DNA of 6,629 nucleotides, taken from the NCBI GenBank assembly GCA_043782425.1, contig JAYWAM010000091.1:1-6629 (forward strand), given 5' to 3'. The notes below the pieces were generated by a model. The model saw only the letters and a list, made by a program, of their open reading frames with translations. It was not told the origin of the DNA and ran no database searches. This document shows positions 6,494 through 6,629 of the stretch, piece after piece. This stretch comes from JAYWAM01 sp043782425. GTDB taxonomy: Bacteria; Pseudomonadota; Gammaproteobacteria; Burkholderiales; Usitatibacteraceae. Every line of letters starts with the position of its first letter. Position 1 is the stretch's first letter. The position numbers and the translations under genes are program-made.

Positions 6494-6550
6494 GTAGGAG
6501 CGGGCTTGCCCGCGATAACGACCATTTCGTGGGCAAGCCCGCTCCTTGTA
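6494..6550. repeat. Inverted pair of REP-like palindromes (BIME-like), downstream of folE2
   Basis: The left unit has a GTAG head (6494-6497) followed by GAGCGGGCTTGCCCGCGA. The right unit (6527-6550) is its inverse. The 20-nt arms 6496-6515 and 6527-6546 match with one difference, which would still be a G-U pair in RNA, around an 11-nt spacer. The right head is degenerate (CAAG in place of GTAG when read on the minus strand). Each unit contains its own GCGGG-CTTG-CCCGC hairpin. The sequence strongly resembles the REP family abundant in Pseudomonas genomes (recalled, not searched). It starts about 30 nt after the folE2 stop, a typical REP location, and could protect the 3' end of the mRNA. 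There is no following T-run. Confidence 0.75.
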
Positions 6551-6629
6551 TGATCGAATTTACCGAAATGTTCTTACGGAGATCAAGTAAGATTTCACGA
6601 TTCACTGGGAAGGCCGTCCGCTCCTGAGG

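Noticed and set aside
6551..6629. Possible start of another gene at the right edge
   Set aside because: No convincing start, ribosome site or coding character is visible in the last 80 bases.

Overview
The window looks like ordinary chromosome from a betaproteobacterium. The inference rests on protein character and on a gene neighbourhood (comM, ubiK, a porin, glnK, amtB) familiar from that class. I would not name a genus. Coding density is high, base composition is moderately GC-rich throughout, and no phage, plasmid, transposase or CRISPR content is visible.

Layout: (1) Bases 1-206 hold no gene I can support. (2) On the minus strand, ubiK (1715-1969) and comM (207-1709) form a tight two-gene unit with a 5-nt gap. 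It is read leftward and encodes a ubiquinone-biosynthesis accessory factor and a YifB/ComM AAA+ ATPase linked to natural transformation. (3) The divergent intergenic region 1970-2254 carries what looks like a full sigma-54 promoter: two NtrC-like dyads about three helical turns apart, an IHF-like site, and a -24/-12 element with the required GG-N10-GC geometry. (4) On the plus strand follows a compact nitrogen operon: a BBP2/OmpL-like outer-membrane porin (2255-3427), the PII signal protein GlnK (3447-3785) and the ammonium channel AmtB (3798-5336). It ends at a strong intrinsic terminator (5379-5404). (5) folE2, a type IB GTP cyclohydrolase (5658-6464), has its own sigma-70-like promoter. It is bracketed by two inverted pairs of REP-like palindromes with GTAG heads, each pair built from a different sequence (5456-5501 and 6494-6550).

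Working model: under nitrogen limitation phosphorylated NtrC would switch on the operon through sigma-54. The porin would let small solutes through the outer membrane, AmtB would move ammonium across the inner membrane, and GlnK would plug or release AmtB according to nitrogen state. folE2 supplies the first step of folate biosynthesis and appears independent of this regulon.

I did not find a previously undescribed system. The most interesting items are the sigma-54 architecture placing an outer-membrane porin at the head of a glnK-amtB operon, and the two different REP doublets flanking folE2.
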